Origin: Sisyra terminalis
Lineage: Eukaryota > Arthropoda > Insecta > Neuroptera > Sisyridae
NCBI GenBank assembly: GCA_958496175.1
Contig: OY292278.1
Span: 12,834,001-12,898,000, forward strand
Length of the DNA: 64,000 bases
Direction: 5' to 3'
Below the pieces are notes generated by a model that ran no database searches, was not told where the DNA came from, and saw only the letters and a list, made by a program, of their open reading frames with translations. Positions 46,457 through 58,525 of the stretch are shown one piece after another. The first letter of the stretch is position 1. Each line of letters starts with the position of its first letter. The position numbers were made by a program, and so were the translations under genes.

Positions 46457-49400
46457 TCATTAGTGCATAATAAAACCATGAATAAGAATATCAACATTCT
46501 TAACTTTTAATTGCATTACGTAAACCTTGCAAAAATTTGAAAAAATGTTCACGTAAAAACTTCAATAAATTATGCCTGAAGATGTCACAAATTGATTAAT
46601 GTCAAAAAGTATGAATCGAGGGAATAATTTGTGAGCCAGCCAAATCTTTATAACAGGACAACTGTGTCGCATAAATCATTGCTAAATGTCAATAAACTTT
46701 ATGAAAATATGAAGATTTCTCAAAAAAAAAAAAAAAAAAAAAAATAGAAAAAAGTGAATTATCTGAATTTTGCCTACTTTTTATTTGTTTTGCAATAATG
46801 ATTATTTACGATTACGTAATTGTTAAACAAGAGTAACAAATTTTGTCATATAAATTGTTAATATATTTTACCTTTTGGAACGAGAGTTCGGTTTTAAATT
46901 AAAAATTATTCGGTTTTCATTTTAATCTTTGTAAAAGCATCGTTCCCATATCGAAAGCTTTAAAAGTTTCAACATTGAAAAATCAATGATTTCACATATT
47001 TTAGAGCAAAGCTTAAATTTTCACAAAATTAGGTTGATAAGACCGAATGATAAGAAACCATATCTTTATATTTGTATGTTTACCTCTCCTCATTTTATAT
47101 CTTATCTTTTTCACTTATCTTTCACTGTTGGGTATGGTAAGATTTATAACAATGCAAACTCTCTTGCAATCATCAAATTCATTTAACCATATTTTTCAAT
47201 TGAATTGCAAAAAAATAAATAAACTTATGCATTTTTAAAAGTATTTACTCAGAAATATCTAGAAAGACTGATACATGAATTGAAATATCAAGAAAAGCTT
47301 TTGATTAAATTTATCTTTCGCAAGGAAATTTCTATTGTAATTTTAATATTTTTCGATCGATTTTATTATGTTAGTAGCACTTTTATATTGTACAATACGT
47401 TTCTATCACATTATATGTTTAATGTGCTTGCATTTACGTTCAAGTGACAATGAAAATAGATAAATGAAAAGACTTTTGTGAACGGAGGAAACACAATGAA
47501 TGTTATCATTTAATTAATAAAGTTATCACGGACGAAATGCTGAAATATACATAATATAATAATAACTTATGTCCAAACAAATATTTTTCAATGAAACTTT
47601 CAATATTGAATTGAGCTGTTTAAAGTTTTTAATATAAAAAATTATCAAAAAGTAAACAATATCCTCTCTAAATATTCTCAGATTCGTTTTTTGTTATCAG
47701 TGATTGTTTTGTTTGGAAATATTTTCGTACATATTGATTATGTTCTTGTTAGGTTTTGAAACCTAATGTAAATATTTTTCAAAATAATCGCAAGTTTTTT
47801 GGCAAACACAATACCAAAACGATGTGATAGCATTTTGATGAAAGAATTATTACAAAACTTTGACCCAAACGTTTAAAATTGGATGGCTTTTTCATAGCTA
47901 GAAATAATTTATAATGGCAAAAAAAATTGTTTTATACATTTAAAAACCGCGGAGAAGTAATTATTATTGTGGCTAAAACATTTTTTTTTATTTGAAAACA
48001 TTGTTCTATTAATAAAATTAAATATTATTTTGAATTTGAAAATAAACTATATAATAATATTTTAAATATCTCTTTTCAAATCAAAACATTTTCTTATCAT
48101 AATTTTGAAACTTATATTAGAATCAAAAGGCATCGCCCCCAAAATTGTCCGAAAAAAGTTATTTCAACCATAAATGCAACTATCTCCTATATGAAAATTG
48201 ATATAAGTTTGGATCAGGCACTTCGAATTAAATGCGAATTAAATTAAATCAAAGTCGAAAATGCAACGTTGACAGATTGTGGGTGTGCTAAAATGGACTT
48301 GAGATGAAAATTTAATTTTACATATTATAATATAAATACATATTTGAAAATAACCGTCGCTTCTTCATTTCTGGCATGTCAAAGTTTACGTACAATTGCA
48401 TTCGAGTGAACAATACGTACCCATTCGGAATAGCTCTCTTCAGTTCTGAAAATTTCGACATTCCTGATCCAAGCTTATACCTGAAAATTTTTATGTTCTC
48501 CAAAAAAGCACGGAAAAACTATGTATCACAAATTATTAACTATGTACTTATCTCATTTTAAAACGTTTTGTTGTAAAAAATCAAACACTTCATAAAAATA
48601 TGTGTTTATATATAATTAAAGTATTTCATTTACTTTATCTACTCTTTTGGATATAAGAAAACCGGCATAAAAAGTTTATGTAGTTTTTCACCACTGAAAG
48701 CGAAGATCTCTTCTGGGTTCTTACGATATTTAAATTGCTGTTTTTTTCCTTATTTTTCATTATAAGGATATAAACGATTATATAAACATCTTAAGTCTGA
48801 AATTGCCTACTTCATTATAATTTATAATAAAATTTTGCGAAAATAATTGCCCGTATTTTGCTTTTCTTTGCAGCTGTATTTGATTTTGCCACCTTGTTTG
48901 TAAAACTGTTACTATGATAAACTTAGATTTTCACAATAATATAATATTTGAGACTAAATAACTAGTAAACATTAAAAAATTATTAAACTAAATTTTGACA
49001 GATAAGCAATACAACTTTTCAAAAAGAGTTTTTTTTAATTAATTTGGACAATTTTATTGATTATTGTATCAATTTTCCACCAAATAACGTAAATTGAATG
49101 TACGTCAATAGGAAATACTGTAAAAACAAATCCTTGGATATCAATAATTTAACAAAATGAAATAAAGAAGATTAATCTCATTATGATTTCTTGGAATAGT
49201 AAAACCTTTGCCAAACGATTTTTAAATATTTATCGTAAAATTGCTTATTTTTGTACATAAAAATTGAATCTTTTATGGAATTTACCACGATAATTTGATA
49301 AAAATCCCAATTTAGTACTGAATGCCTTTCATTCTTTTCATCAATATGAAATATTTAAAGCATAAACGTGCTTCTGAAAAAAAAAACATTCTTGAAAATC

Positions 49401-50351
49401 GATTAAAAATTTTAACAGTGAATTTTTAATGTAGAAAGATTTCCTTGGTTTAATAAAATGCAAGTATCTGACGTTTAGAAAATTATTTTCCGTAATAATG
49501 AAAATATATTTGTGAGATGAAAAGAAGACAAAGCTTCTTCAATACACTAAAAGCTTTTAATTGAATGGTGACAACCACTAATTGAAATAAGTATAGTTGA
49601 AAAAAAATTTAATCGAAATTAAATTGTGGAAAGCAAATATTGAATTTCAACATTTCAACGTTTTTGAATTTAATTTGAAATTAATTTACAAATGGATTTT
49701 TTGTTCAGGATAGAACACGTTTGTTTGATTCGTTTTGGTTTGGATTTTAATAAATAAAAAAGCTTTTAATTTTAGATAACGAATGTTTATTTATTATTTG
49801 GGGTAAAATAAAAGTAAATTTTTAAAAGCTTTATTACTAATTACGCAGAAATTGATCGTATTTGGGTATGACAAAATGTTTTTCAGCAGATTTGTTTGTT
49901 AAAACATATATTTTAGTCAAGAAGAAAAAATAGTGTGAAACACAAATAAACATTTAAAACCGACTAATTAGCTATAAAATTTATATTTTGCTATGTTTTG
50001 TAAACATTTTCTTTTCAAATGTAACAATATGTTTTATGGCGGAACGTTTTAGTACATCACTGTGAAAATGCAACGAATTTTGTATAGTGAAGCTCTCGAA
50101 AACTTGACAAATTAATCGATAATTTTAACAATGATATATTGTTTGAGTCATTTAATATTCAAATAACACTTAATAAAGAAGCTTGAAAGCACAAACCTCA
50201 TCAATTTCTAATTTATTATTTAATTTTTTAAATAAATCCATATTTTGCCGTAGTTTTATCTTCCTGAAAAAGTTTCATCGACACTTAGTTAAAGGTTATA
50301 TTTATTTTTGTAAAATTTCATTGTAATTCATTGTAATTTTATTGTAAAGTT
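46457..50351. other. AT-rich stretch; A-run and small palindrome only
   Basis: A 24-base A-run lies at 46721-46744 with no LINE or SINE body upstream that I can recognise. TTAGGTTTTGAAACCTAA at 47749-47766 is a perfect 18-base palindrome. Opposed frames at 48318-48561 in a lower-AT patch show no domain. Confidence 0.5.
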
Positions 50352-50580
50352 ATATTTATTAATTGATAATATTCTTGGGAACTTAGATTTAAATAATAAG
50401 TCGTTATTTTTCAAATTATCTCAACGTTTCGTTGGTATTTATTTCCAACTTCTTCAGGAGAATTTGTGATATTAACATCCTTGTTGTAAATACTGACTTT
50501 TTAACAAGATTTTTAACAAGACAACCGAGTGAGTACTTATTATTTAAATCCAAGTTCCCAAGAACATTATTAATTATTTA
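50352..50580. mobile_element. Solo Penelope-type inverted terminus (subfamily E)
   Basis: Arms at about 50352-50400 and 50536-50580 (AATATTCTTGGGAACTTAGA, TTTAAATAATAAG and complements) enclose about 135 bp containing a minus-strand hammerhead-like motif. A 64-codon frame at 50432-50626 simply crosses it. Confidence 0.8.
50418..50462 (-). ncRNA. Hammerhead ribozyme-like motif (subfamily E)
   Basis: Minus strand: TCTC-CTGAAGA-A, stem II GTTGG/CCAAC around AAATAAATA, GAAA, CGTT, GAGA. Stem I TCTC/GAGA is exact, placing cleavage after ACGTT (a GUU triplet). The ACGU self-pair again replaces a normal stem III. Confidence 0.78.
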
Positions 50581-50624
50581 CCACACCATGGATGAGAGCA
50601 ACCAGGAGTTATATTTATTGTTGT

Positions 50625-50880
50625 AAGTTTCAATACGATTTAAAAAATCCAATATTTCCTCTTCTGATGCATCTTTGAGCATTGTATCTTCGGGATATCT
50701 CAAGTTTAAAATCTTTTTTCCCGCATTTGAAATTCCTTTAATTCTTTCGTTTAATACCTTCTGAATAACTTATTCTCCATTGATATTGAACACATTTGGG
50801 GAGAGGATGCATTTATATTGTAACTCATTTATGTAAATCCTCTTATTTCAACCACTTGTTTGTGGAAAGGACAGCTATTG
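50625..50880 (-). pseudogene. LINE reverse transcriptase fragment (RTE/CR1-like)
   Basis: Minus translation from about 50835: CILSPNVFNINGE, then VIQKVLNERIKGISNAGKKI and LNLRYPEDTMLKDASEEEI. This matches QGCILSPLLFNIYSE..M.KAL....GI.IGG..I.NLRYADDT.LLA.SEEEL. The catalytic Y-A-D-D is Y-P-E-D, which is inactive, and a stop follows NGE. Orientation is opposite to the host exon at 29.5 kb. Upstream and downstream domains were not found. Confidence 0.82.
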
Positions 50881-51404
50881 GTTTTTCTGGTGCGTCAGTA
50901 AAATTTTAACATGCAAGCTTGCATATGCAAAATTATCTGCAAATGTCTCCACCTAAATGTTTTCTTTAGTTCAAAGATCAACTGTGTAACAATTTGGAGC
51001 TTTTTCTTGATTATTTAAAACTTACTATCTGATCAGCAAATTTATGCAATGGTTTATTTCAAAAGTTTACAGATTTGGGTAAAAATCAAATAAACAAAAT
51101 TCGGAGATAAAGTTACAAGTATCAAATTGATCAATGCTTGGTTTTACATATAGAATATTTAATCTCTCAAAGCTCTGTTTTTTAAGGAATAAACAAAAGC
51201 TTATCTTAAAATTGTATCACCATTTTTTTTGTTTACAAGAGGAAAAAAATTTCGTATTTTTTATCAAAAAGACAGTAAGTTTATAATTGGAAAACGACAA
51301 TATTGTAACAGAAAGGGACAAAGCCTGTCTCTCTCTTTGTGTCATGCCGACACGCGATTGGCTGTCTGACTTCTATCTCTCTCCCACCAATGCGAATGCA
51401 CATA
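50881..51404. other. AT-rich stretch entering a lower-AT promoter-like region
   Basis: No gene was seen. From about 51310 the base composition shifts (CTCTCTCTTTG, CGACACGCGATTGGCTG). GATTGGCTG at 51355 contains an inverted CCAAT-type core. See the putative promoter at 51405. Confidence 0.4.
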
Positions 51405-51515
51405 TAGATTGTTCTGGAAACATCTAGTAAGTGGTGGAACGTTGGCGAATATTGGAGTAAATTCTAGAATGTTGTGTTGCGGGTATACAGGGCGCTCAGT
51501 CAAGCCAGTTGATAG
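51405..51515 (+). promoter_or_regulatory. Putative heat-shock-type promoter with HSE clusters
   Basis: TTCTGGAA (51412-51419) and TTCTAGAATGTT (51462-51473) match the alternating TTC/GAA pattern of heat shock elements, the second with three consecutive units. GGAACGTT (51436-51443) and GAATATT nearby are partial units. A TATACAG lies at 51484-51490, with initiator-like TCAGT at 51496 and CAGTT at 51506. The downstream leader is rich in AAGTG/GTGATT repeats, long and AT-rich. Heat shock regulation is inferred from motifs alone. Confidence 0.5.
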
Positions 51516-51722
51516 TTTTGTGTCGAAGTTCAGGTTGAATTTCTGTAACAACAAAGCGATTATTAGTGTGATTTAAATTAAAAGTGATTATTGTCATTTA
51601 AGTGATTATTTTGACAAGTGTAATTGTGTAATAAAAAGTGTATACAAGTGTTACAAAAAAAAAGGGATTGTTAAGTGTGAAAGTGATTGTTTATTTCCAA
51701 AAGAAATTAAAAGAACGAATAA

Positions 51723-51797
51723 ATGTCATCTCAATACAGTTTTGAGACGTCACGTTACAGTATTATAGATGAAATTGAATCAAAGTATTTCTTATAA
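51723..51797 (+). CDS. Short reading frame (24 aa) downstream of HSE-like promoter
   Basis: The first ATG well placed after the leader (AATAAATGTC) gives MSSQYSFETSRYSIIDEIES and KYFL, then TAA. Serine, tyrosine and acidic residues dominate, unlike the AT-biased frames around it. A possible splice donor AAA|GTATTT overlaps codons 21-22, so this may instead be the first coding exon of a longer protein. If unspliced, it is a micropeptide frame in an otherwise non-coding transcript ending near 52.2 kb. No known family is recognised. Confidence 0.35.
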   Translation: MSSQYSFETSRYSIIDEIESKYFL

Positions 51798-52196
51798 CAG
51801 TCTTTCTAATGATTATACTTTTGTAACTAAAACTTTTTATTTGTTCATCTTGAACTGTACTTCAATCGAATCTTAATTATACGTATTAAAAATATATATA
51901 TTGAACGATAATTCATTAGTTGAATTAAATTAACCATTAGGTTCTTCAAGATGCGATACGTACATATAACGATAAATCGATAAATGTTTGGTGTGTCTCA
52001 TCTGTAAAATTTGTAACAGAAAACAATTAATATTCCTCACGTAAAAACAAATATAGAAATTCCTACGTGAACATGGATCGTTAATGCAAAAACCTAAAAA
52101 TACTTAAATTGTGTAAATGGAAAAACACGATAAGACCTGGGAACGGCCTCAGGCGCTTAATGATTGCATTCATCGTAAAAATAATTATCTTGTGTC

Positions 52197-52202
52197 AATA
52201 AA
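52197..52202 (+). terminator. Polyadenylation signal AATAAA
   Basis: AATAAA in TTGTGTCAATAAAGGAAAAA closes a lower-AT patch (52130-52165). If used, the transcript from about 51.5 kb would be about 0.7 kb. AATAAA is common by chance in such AT-rich DNA, so support is positional. Confidence 0.35.
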
Positions 52203-52311
52203 GGAAAAATAATCAAAAGAAAAAAAAATCGTTTATACGTTTTAATTGTTTTCAATCTGATTCATTTTATTTTCTAGGTCTCGTTTTAAAATGTTCTTTA
52301 TAAACGTTATC

Positions 52312-52810
52312 GTAGAACATTTGACGTTCGAAAAGATAAAAGGAACTTATTACTCGTTATATCTTTCGTTTGAAAATGAGGAAAAAATCTTTTTCTTAAA
52401 AAAAAAAGGAATTGTGAAATGAGTCGAGCGCAAATATGTCAGTGGTGGCTGAAAGAAGATATTGGAAACTCTTAGAATAGTTTGCTTGAGACGCTGAGGA
52501 TCGCTATTCTTTGACCTTTTCGACTTTTGTTGAAAACACGAAGCGCCCGTAACACATTTTTTTCCTGAATAAATTTAAAAAAGAAAAAAAAAAGAAAATG
52601 CGCGCCACAGGGGAATTTGTTTTCCTTTTCTGTGGCTTACCGAGGCTGTGCATTTATTCACCGAGGCGAGGATACAATTTGCTGTGAATATAGGATAGTG
52701 AAGCACAGAACTAATCTAAAAGGATATTTTGTATATGCCAGTATGAATAATGCTTCCGGTGTTAACAGTGTGGTTAAACCCTTCAAACGTACAGAAAAAT
52801 CGTGAATAAT
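52312..52810 (+). other. Second lower-AT island; possible exon or promoter
   Basis: GAACATTTGACGTTCGAA (52315-52332) again resembles heat shock units. From 52430 to 52800 composition rises in G+C (GAAAATGCGCGCCACAGG near 52596, CCGAGGCTGTGC near 52639). A 62-codon frame at 52617-52805 and a shorter one starting MNNASGVNSVVKPFKRTEKS at 52743 end together at TGA 52805. A 63-codon minus frame overlaps. No domain is recognised. It may be an alternative first exon of the neighbouring locus. Confidence 0.3.
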
Positions 52811-53112
52811 TAAAATGTCTATTAGTATCATTACTGAATACAAATTCACGTGAATATATATGTCGTAAAATCGATAATTCCCAATTTGAATTATTGATTC
52901 CTCTAATAACTACATAAAAACTAATTCATGAAGAATTACTTTCTGAAACAAAAGATAATAAACTTTGATATAATATTCTTACAATTCAATAAAGTTTTTT
53001 CCAGTTATATCAAATGGAATTCATTTTGGTATCACATAACTATAATTCAAAAGTTTATTTTTCGTTTTTCTATTGACCTTTTTGTCTTAAGTTATTGTCA
53101 TCAATATTCAAA

Positions 53113-53720
53113 CATATATAGTAAACTTGGCCAAAAAAATCGGCTTTTTTTTGAAAAGTATATCGAAAATATTGTTCAAGATAACAAGGAAAAAGTATCG
53201 GGAAGGTTTGAGCCCTTAATATTAATATTAAGAGGCCTATCATCTTTAATTTCGATTTTTTATTTGAGCTTTCATTTTAAAAAAAAAAACTTTTTTTTGA
53301 AAATTTTTGTCAGACACGCCGTTTCCGAAAAATCAAGCTTTAAACATTGATAAAATTTTTAGATTTTTTTACTTTATTTTGGAATTTTGTAACTAACGAA
53401 CAAATAATTATATAGGAATGAACAATATAGATTCTTGAAGGGAATATAATGCTCTACAAAAATGGTCTCTTAACGTTTTTACATAAAATCACTCTTTAAA
53501 AATTGGCTCAACAACGAAAAAAACAATAATTTAATTTTTCCTTCAACTTTACTTGTGAATAACTTTTGAAAAAGTGACTTTATGTAAAAACAATAAGAAA
53601 CTTTTTTTGTAGAGCATGAAATTTCCTTCAAGAATATTGTTCATTTCTTTATATTTATTTGTTCGTTAGTTACAAAATAAATAAGATAAATCTAAAAATT
53701 ATATCAATGTTTATATATCA
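53113..53720. mobile_element. Damaged foldback element, family 1
   Basis: It begins AAACTTGGCCAAAAAAATCGG and repeats the left arm of the 13.4-kb element almost fully: TATCGGGAAGGTTTGAGCCC, CTTAATATTAATATTAAG, CACGCCGTTTCCGAA, AAAATCACTCTTT, CTCAACAACGAAAAAAACAA. It crosses the centre and stops part-way along the right arm near 53,720. A deletion replaces about 90 bp near 53280. The 140-codon frame at 52928-53350 runs from flanking DNA into this element and is not a gene. Confidence 0.9.
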
Positions 53721-55496
53721 ATCTTTTTTAATAGATTTGATCTTGGTTTTTACTGTTTGTTTCTCCCTATTTGTTTTTTATAAATTTCACAAGAAAAAAA
53801 TTGTTTTCAACACGAAATAGTGCAAATTTAAACACTTTTGGTGAATATAACAAAATCTTAGAAGAAGAATAGACCGGAAGAAAATTCTATGGTTAGGAAC
53901 GTAAATACCTGTTCCGGCTTTAATATAGAAAGCCTTCTCGGGATAGTATCCTTCAAGGTAAAATTTAGAGAAAAGAAATATTTCGACGACAAACATTATA
54001 CTCTTTGAAGAATATCAGTAATTTATGTAATGAATAGTTGTTAATAACTACGCATAGGTAAAAGGTACAAATTGCAAAAGTATGTAAAAAGTTTAAAGTT
54101 ACCTTCAATGCTCAATTATGAAGTTATAAGAAAGAAAAATTATTTGCAATTGTCAGTAGGGCAAAGTTGATCACAAAACATAAAAGTATTTTTGGATTTG
54201 GATTTGGAGTTTCAGATCTTTATCTCAAAAAGTAATGAAAAACTGACATATTTTAAAAAGAATTTACAAAACCGATAGATCTAAAGTCGTAATGTGATTA
54301 CGGGATTGATAATGATTTATTTATAAAAAATTATGAGATTAAAAGCCTCATGATATCTATTTTAATATTTTTTTTAATCATAAAACAATATTTGTATCGT
54401 AACTAAAATACTTTTTGTAAAGTTTTTATACTTTCTTACAGTATGTGATTTTTTTCAATTGAATTACATAGTGCCTAAAAAATAAGTAAAATTAACTTCC
54501 GTGCTTATTGTCAATTCTTGATTAACCGATAACCTGAATAAGTGCATTGTATAAGATATATTATAGATATATTATAATATTGATAATTACAGTGGCTATG
54601 TTAAGTTTTCGAAATTTCGATAATCAAAGTCAATGAATATCTTTAAACCATGAAATCTTATTGCATCGCATAGCCTATTGCATCGTAGTGAGTGTGCTAT
54701 CATCAGATATCAGTGAATCTTGATTTATTTATACTTTATTTGTTCTTAATTAATTAATCAAATTTGATTTAATGGTAAAAACGAGTCCAAATTATCATGT
54801 AAATAGTATTCAATTTTAATCAAGATATATATTTTTATTTAAGTTAGTGAAATGTTATTAAAGTTTGGAAATAATAAATCTTTTCACCAAATATTGATCA
54901 TTTAAATTAAGGATTTATGAGTTTATTTATCGTGTAATTATTTTCCTTTTTGTTATTTATAAATTGTACAGGATTGTCCTTTAAAAAATTTGAATTAAAT
55001 TTGGTTTTAAATCAAGTTAAAATCAAGATTTTTGGCAATGTTACTCTTTATTGGAAACCGTAAACTTGATTTTTATTTAATGAAAAACAATAATGTTCAA
55101 ATGATTACCACGTTGGTTTTACAGTGCCCCATTTACTTCTTGAAAATGATGGCTAGTTGAGGCTGATGGCTGTCCATCCACATTCTAAGCACCAATAGTA
55201 ATATTTTTGGTAGATTTTACTGAGCAATTACGTATACGCAATGCTTTATCCAGGAAACGAACCAGTCTTCCAAATAAAAACTTCATGGAAGGTGACTTTT
55301 ATTGACAATTTTTTTTTTTCAAAACTTTAAAGTTTTAGTTGCAGACTTATGACTTGGAAAATACATTTTCAATATTTTACTATTTTTCCCAAAAATGGTT
55401 TTTTAAATCCCTCATCGACTCCCATAAAAGTATTTTTCTGCTAATTTAAAGAAAAGTATCACTGTCCGTACAATAAAGATGACAACTCTGGTTATT
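53721..55496. other. AT-rich stretch, nothing recognised
   Basis: 55110-55260 is less AT-rich (GGCTAGTTGAGGCTGATGGC) but has no continuous frame. Nothing else was noted. Confidence 0.5.
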
Positions 55497-55537
55497 TGAG
55501 ATCGTTTTTTTATTATTTAATATAATTAAATTACCAA

Positions 55538-55578
55538 GTTAGCGACGTTTCGTTGCTTAATGCAACTTCATCATCATT
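55538..55578 (-). ncRNA. Hammerhead-like motif with core change (subfamily F, left)
   Basis: Minus strand: ATGATGA (C3 is A), stem II GTTGC/GCAAC around ATTAA, GAAA, CGTC, GCTAAC. Stem II is perfect and a GUC cleavage triplet is present. The C3 change probably reduces or abolishes activity. Confidence 0.6.
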
Positions 55579-55674
55579 ATTTTATTTGCAGACATATTTA
55601 ATTAAATACTAATATGTTTTTGTATTTAAATATGGTTGACATTGTTAATAATAGTTTTGTAACTATTTTCTAAG

Positions 55675-55715
55675 ACGCCTGAGGAAGTTCCGATAAAAAA
55701 CGAAACGTCACTAAT
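55675..55715 (+). ncRNA. Hammerhead-like motif (subfamily F, right)
   Basis: GC-CTGAGGA-A, stem II GTT..AAC with an eight- to nine-base loop (shortened compared with the left arm), GAAA, CGTC, ACTAA. N7 is G, which is allowed. The core is intact but stem II and stem I are weak. Confidence 0.6.
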
Positions 55716-55752
55716 TTGGAAATATAAAAGCATCAAATAATAAAAACTGAAA

Positions 55753-58525
55753 TCTGAGTTTTATCATCTTTTAGTCTTTGTACATCTTAAAATACATATT
55801 ATTTTAAAATAATTATTTACAAATATCTTACTACTTGTATATTCGGCTAGGTATATGTTATTTGCATATTCAGAAACTGTTTTTCCAAATGACCCTATAG
55901 ATCAAATAGATCCCCAAGTAGTATTAAATTGACCCCGTGGTATCTATATGGACCATTTTCGCGATCCCTGCTATAGAGTGATCCATTTTTTAAAATTAAT
56001 TCCTAAAAAAATTATTAGAAGGTTAAACTGATAAAGACTGATTTTTATACTCTATTCATTGCCAAAGTAGTCTATATTGACTCCCAGATGCCAATTTTGT
56101 GTAGAAGACCCATTTTGAATATTTCTAAAATGGAATTATTATTCTAGTGTATCAAATACTAAATAACCAGTATTTGAAATTCCAAACTCCAGATAAACCA
56201 CATTTTAATAACTTTATATGTGTTCCATGTAATCATAAAACAATAAAAATAAAGCTTCAATATATTTTCTTATAAAACGTGAATCAAAAAGAAAAACAAA
56301 AATTTCTGCTGGTTTTGAATACCATTTCCCAGTAGTCCATAAAATTAAACATTTGAGACGATAAAAAAAATGTAAATATTCGTACCTCATAACATAAATT
56401 CGAGTGTTTCAATGACTGAAAAGTATATTTTTAGACAAATAAATACAAAGCGTATTTCTCCGTCGCTGTCCCCTATCACAGCAAACATGTCTCAAATGTA
56501 ATAAACTCTTGAAGATAATATTTAAAAAGCAGCATTTTATTTGAACATTCTTTCGAATATTCTACCGAATGTAAACAACTCGCAATCGAGAAACGAAAAA
56601 GCCTCCAGCACAAACTTTCGATTTTCCCCGAGCATCCAAACCATCCAGCCTTCCGTTTATAATTGAAAAAAGTCACCTGAAATTCCGTTCTCTATATTTA
56701 TGAAGGTTGGTAACTTAATCGTGGCGATAATAAAATTGGCCGACGACATTATATTGGCAACGTTTGAACTGACGATTGCTGAAATTTTTACACGGAAAAT
56801 TATGAACAGAAACAAATCAAGATTTATGTTAAGTTTTGATTGAATAATTAATGGGTGTTACATTAGAAAAAAGAGCCCACGCACCTATCTCCTCTGCTAT
56901 ATCGTTTCATCTACATATATGAGATTTTTTGTTTTATTCAGAAGGCAGACAATATCAATTATTTGAATCACTTTTGGATGACAGGTGAAAAAGAAAATGT
57001 GTAAGCAATATTTTAAAAGCTTTTTAAGTTGTATCACATAACCGTTTTAAAAATAAAAGAAAATATTTCAATTAGAAAAATTACAAATATTAATTTTGAT
57101 TACGTCAAGATTACGTTTCGGAAAACTTTTATATAAATATTTAATCGCACACAAATTTATTTTCAATTGAAATTTGATAAGTTTGTAATCGTTTACAAAA
57201 ATGTGATTTAGTAATTTACAGTGGGATTTGAAAGTAAATAATTGTCGTCTATCTACACATTACAGTTTCCTCGATTTAAAACGATATAATTTTTAAATGG
57301 GAAACATTATTGTTGTACTAAGAACATATTGTGAAATACTTTATTTGAAGTGGCAAAACGACAGCTTTTCCTTACTCCATTTATGTTTATTCGATCAATT
57401 TAAACTTGAAATAACGATGGAATCGTAAATGGATTGAGTTCTTCTAAATTGATATGTGATTTTTTCAAGTTTTGCTCCTACAATATTTTCCATTCTATAT
57501 TGCGTCAAATAATAACATTAATTTGATGAAACAAATTATTTGACATACTATATTTTTCGAAGCAAAATAACTTCATAAATCAACGTCATATTTGCATTGC
57601 TAGTACTTGTGATTTAGATGTAGGTAAAGTATTCGCAGTAATCTGATCATGTAATAGAAGAATCAACACACATATGGTATTACATATTACAGTATAAGTT
57701 TTTCTTAAGTTCAAATTCGATAATTTTCTTTTCCCTAACTTGTACCAACGAAAAATGACAAAGAATCAAAAAAATTAACCAAAAAGAAGTTTAGGGAGGA
57801 AATGGTACCAAATGTATGTCAGAAAGTCTATGAGCTGTCATATAATTCTAATCAATTTTAGTCGACCAACCAGCTACCCAAAAGTGCCTAGGAAATAAAT
57901 AGGAAAATAGTTTTCTATGGACGAAAATATTAAAAATTGAGTAAATTATAATTATTTTTACAACTTCTCAATGATCTATTTATATCAAGGCTTCAATAAG
58001 TACTTCAATTAGTACTAATTGCTGTTTCAAATTTTAATTTGAAAGAAAATTACGAATTTGCACATGGTCAGAAAAGGTGTTCCAAGCTATAAAGGCAAAC
58101 ATTTTTTTTACGAATTTCAATGTTCTTATTTGACCAAAAGAATCAAAAAACGGTAACCCGTGTCAAATTTATCTCAAAGATTTAATATAAAAATTAATGT
58201 AGAAACCATACAGGAATATCAGATCTTTGTTAATTTATCAAATAAAACACCGTTTTGTCTGTATCTTATAATTATTAAGAATTAATTATTAAAAGGACAT
58301 TATTCAGTAGTTTTTCTCTTCAACATTTGCATTTTCCAGTTAGAGTATGACTGAAACAAAGTCATCAATGACTTTCTCTGAAATTAAAAATATGCCTTTC
58401 CTACCTATTAGCATACCCTTATCACATGTTATATCTTAGTAATAAATATAACTTATATTATTCCTTGCCAGACTAACCGTAAAATGAGTCACTGAGTTCT
58501 TCTTTCGATGGGATTTAGCGTTTAT
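55753..58525. other. AT-rich stretch with a lower-AT unique patch
   Basis: 56540-56810 is richer in G+C (CGCAATCGAGAAACG, CATCCAAACCATCCAGCC, CTTAATCGTGGCGATAAT) and lacks TE features. The 66-codon minus frame at 56476-56676 has no domain. It is a candidate conserved non-coding or exonic sequence. Confidence 0.4.

Larger units (their letters stand above)
55497..55752. mobile_element. Solo Penelope-type inverted terminus (subfamily F)
   Basis: The left arm (about 55497-55575) and right arm (about 55677-55752) are diverged inverted copies: TTATTATTT, ACCAAGTTAGCGACGTTTCG against CGAAACGTCACTAATTTGG and CAAATAATAA. Both arms carry hammerhead-like cores facing each other across about 100 bp. CTGA.ATCTGA.TTTTATCATC after the right arm also follows the subfamily C right arm (37726-37750), so C and F are related. 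Confidence 0.8.

Noticed and set aside
46721..46744. A24 run as a retroposed mRNA or SINE tail
   Set aside because: No recognisable body, B box or target duplication was found upstream.
52928..53350. 140-codon frame as a gene
   Set aside because: Its second half is the left arm of the foldback element and its first half is AT-driven.
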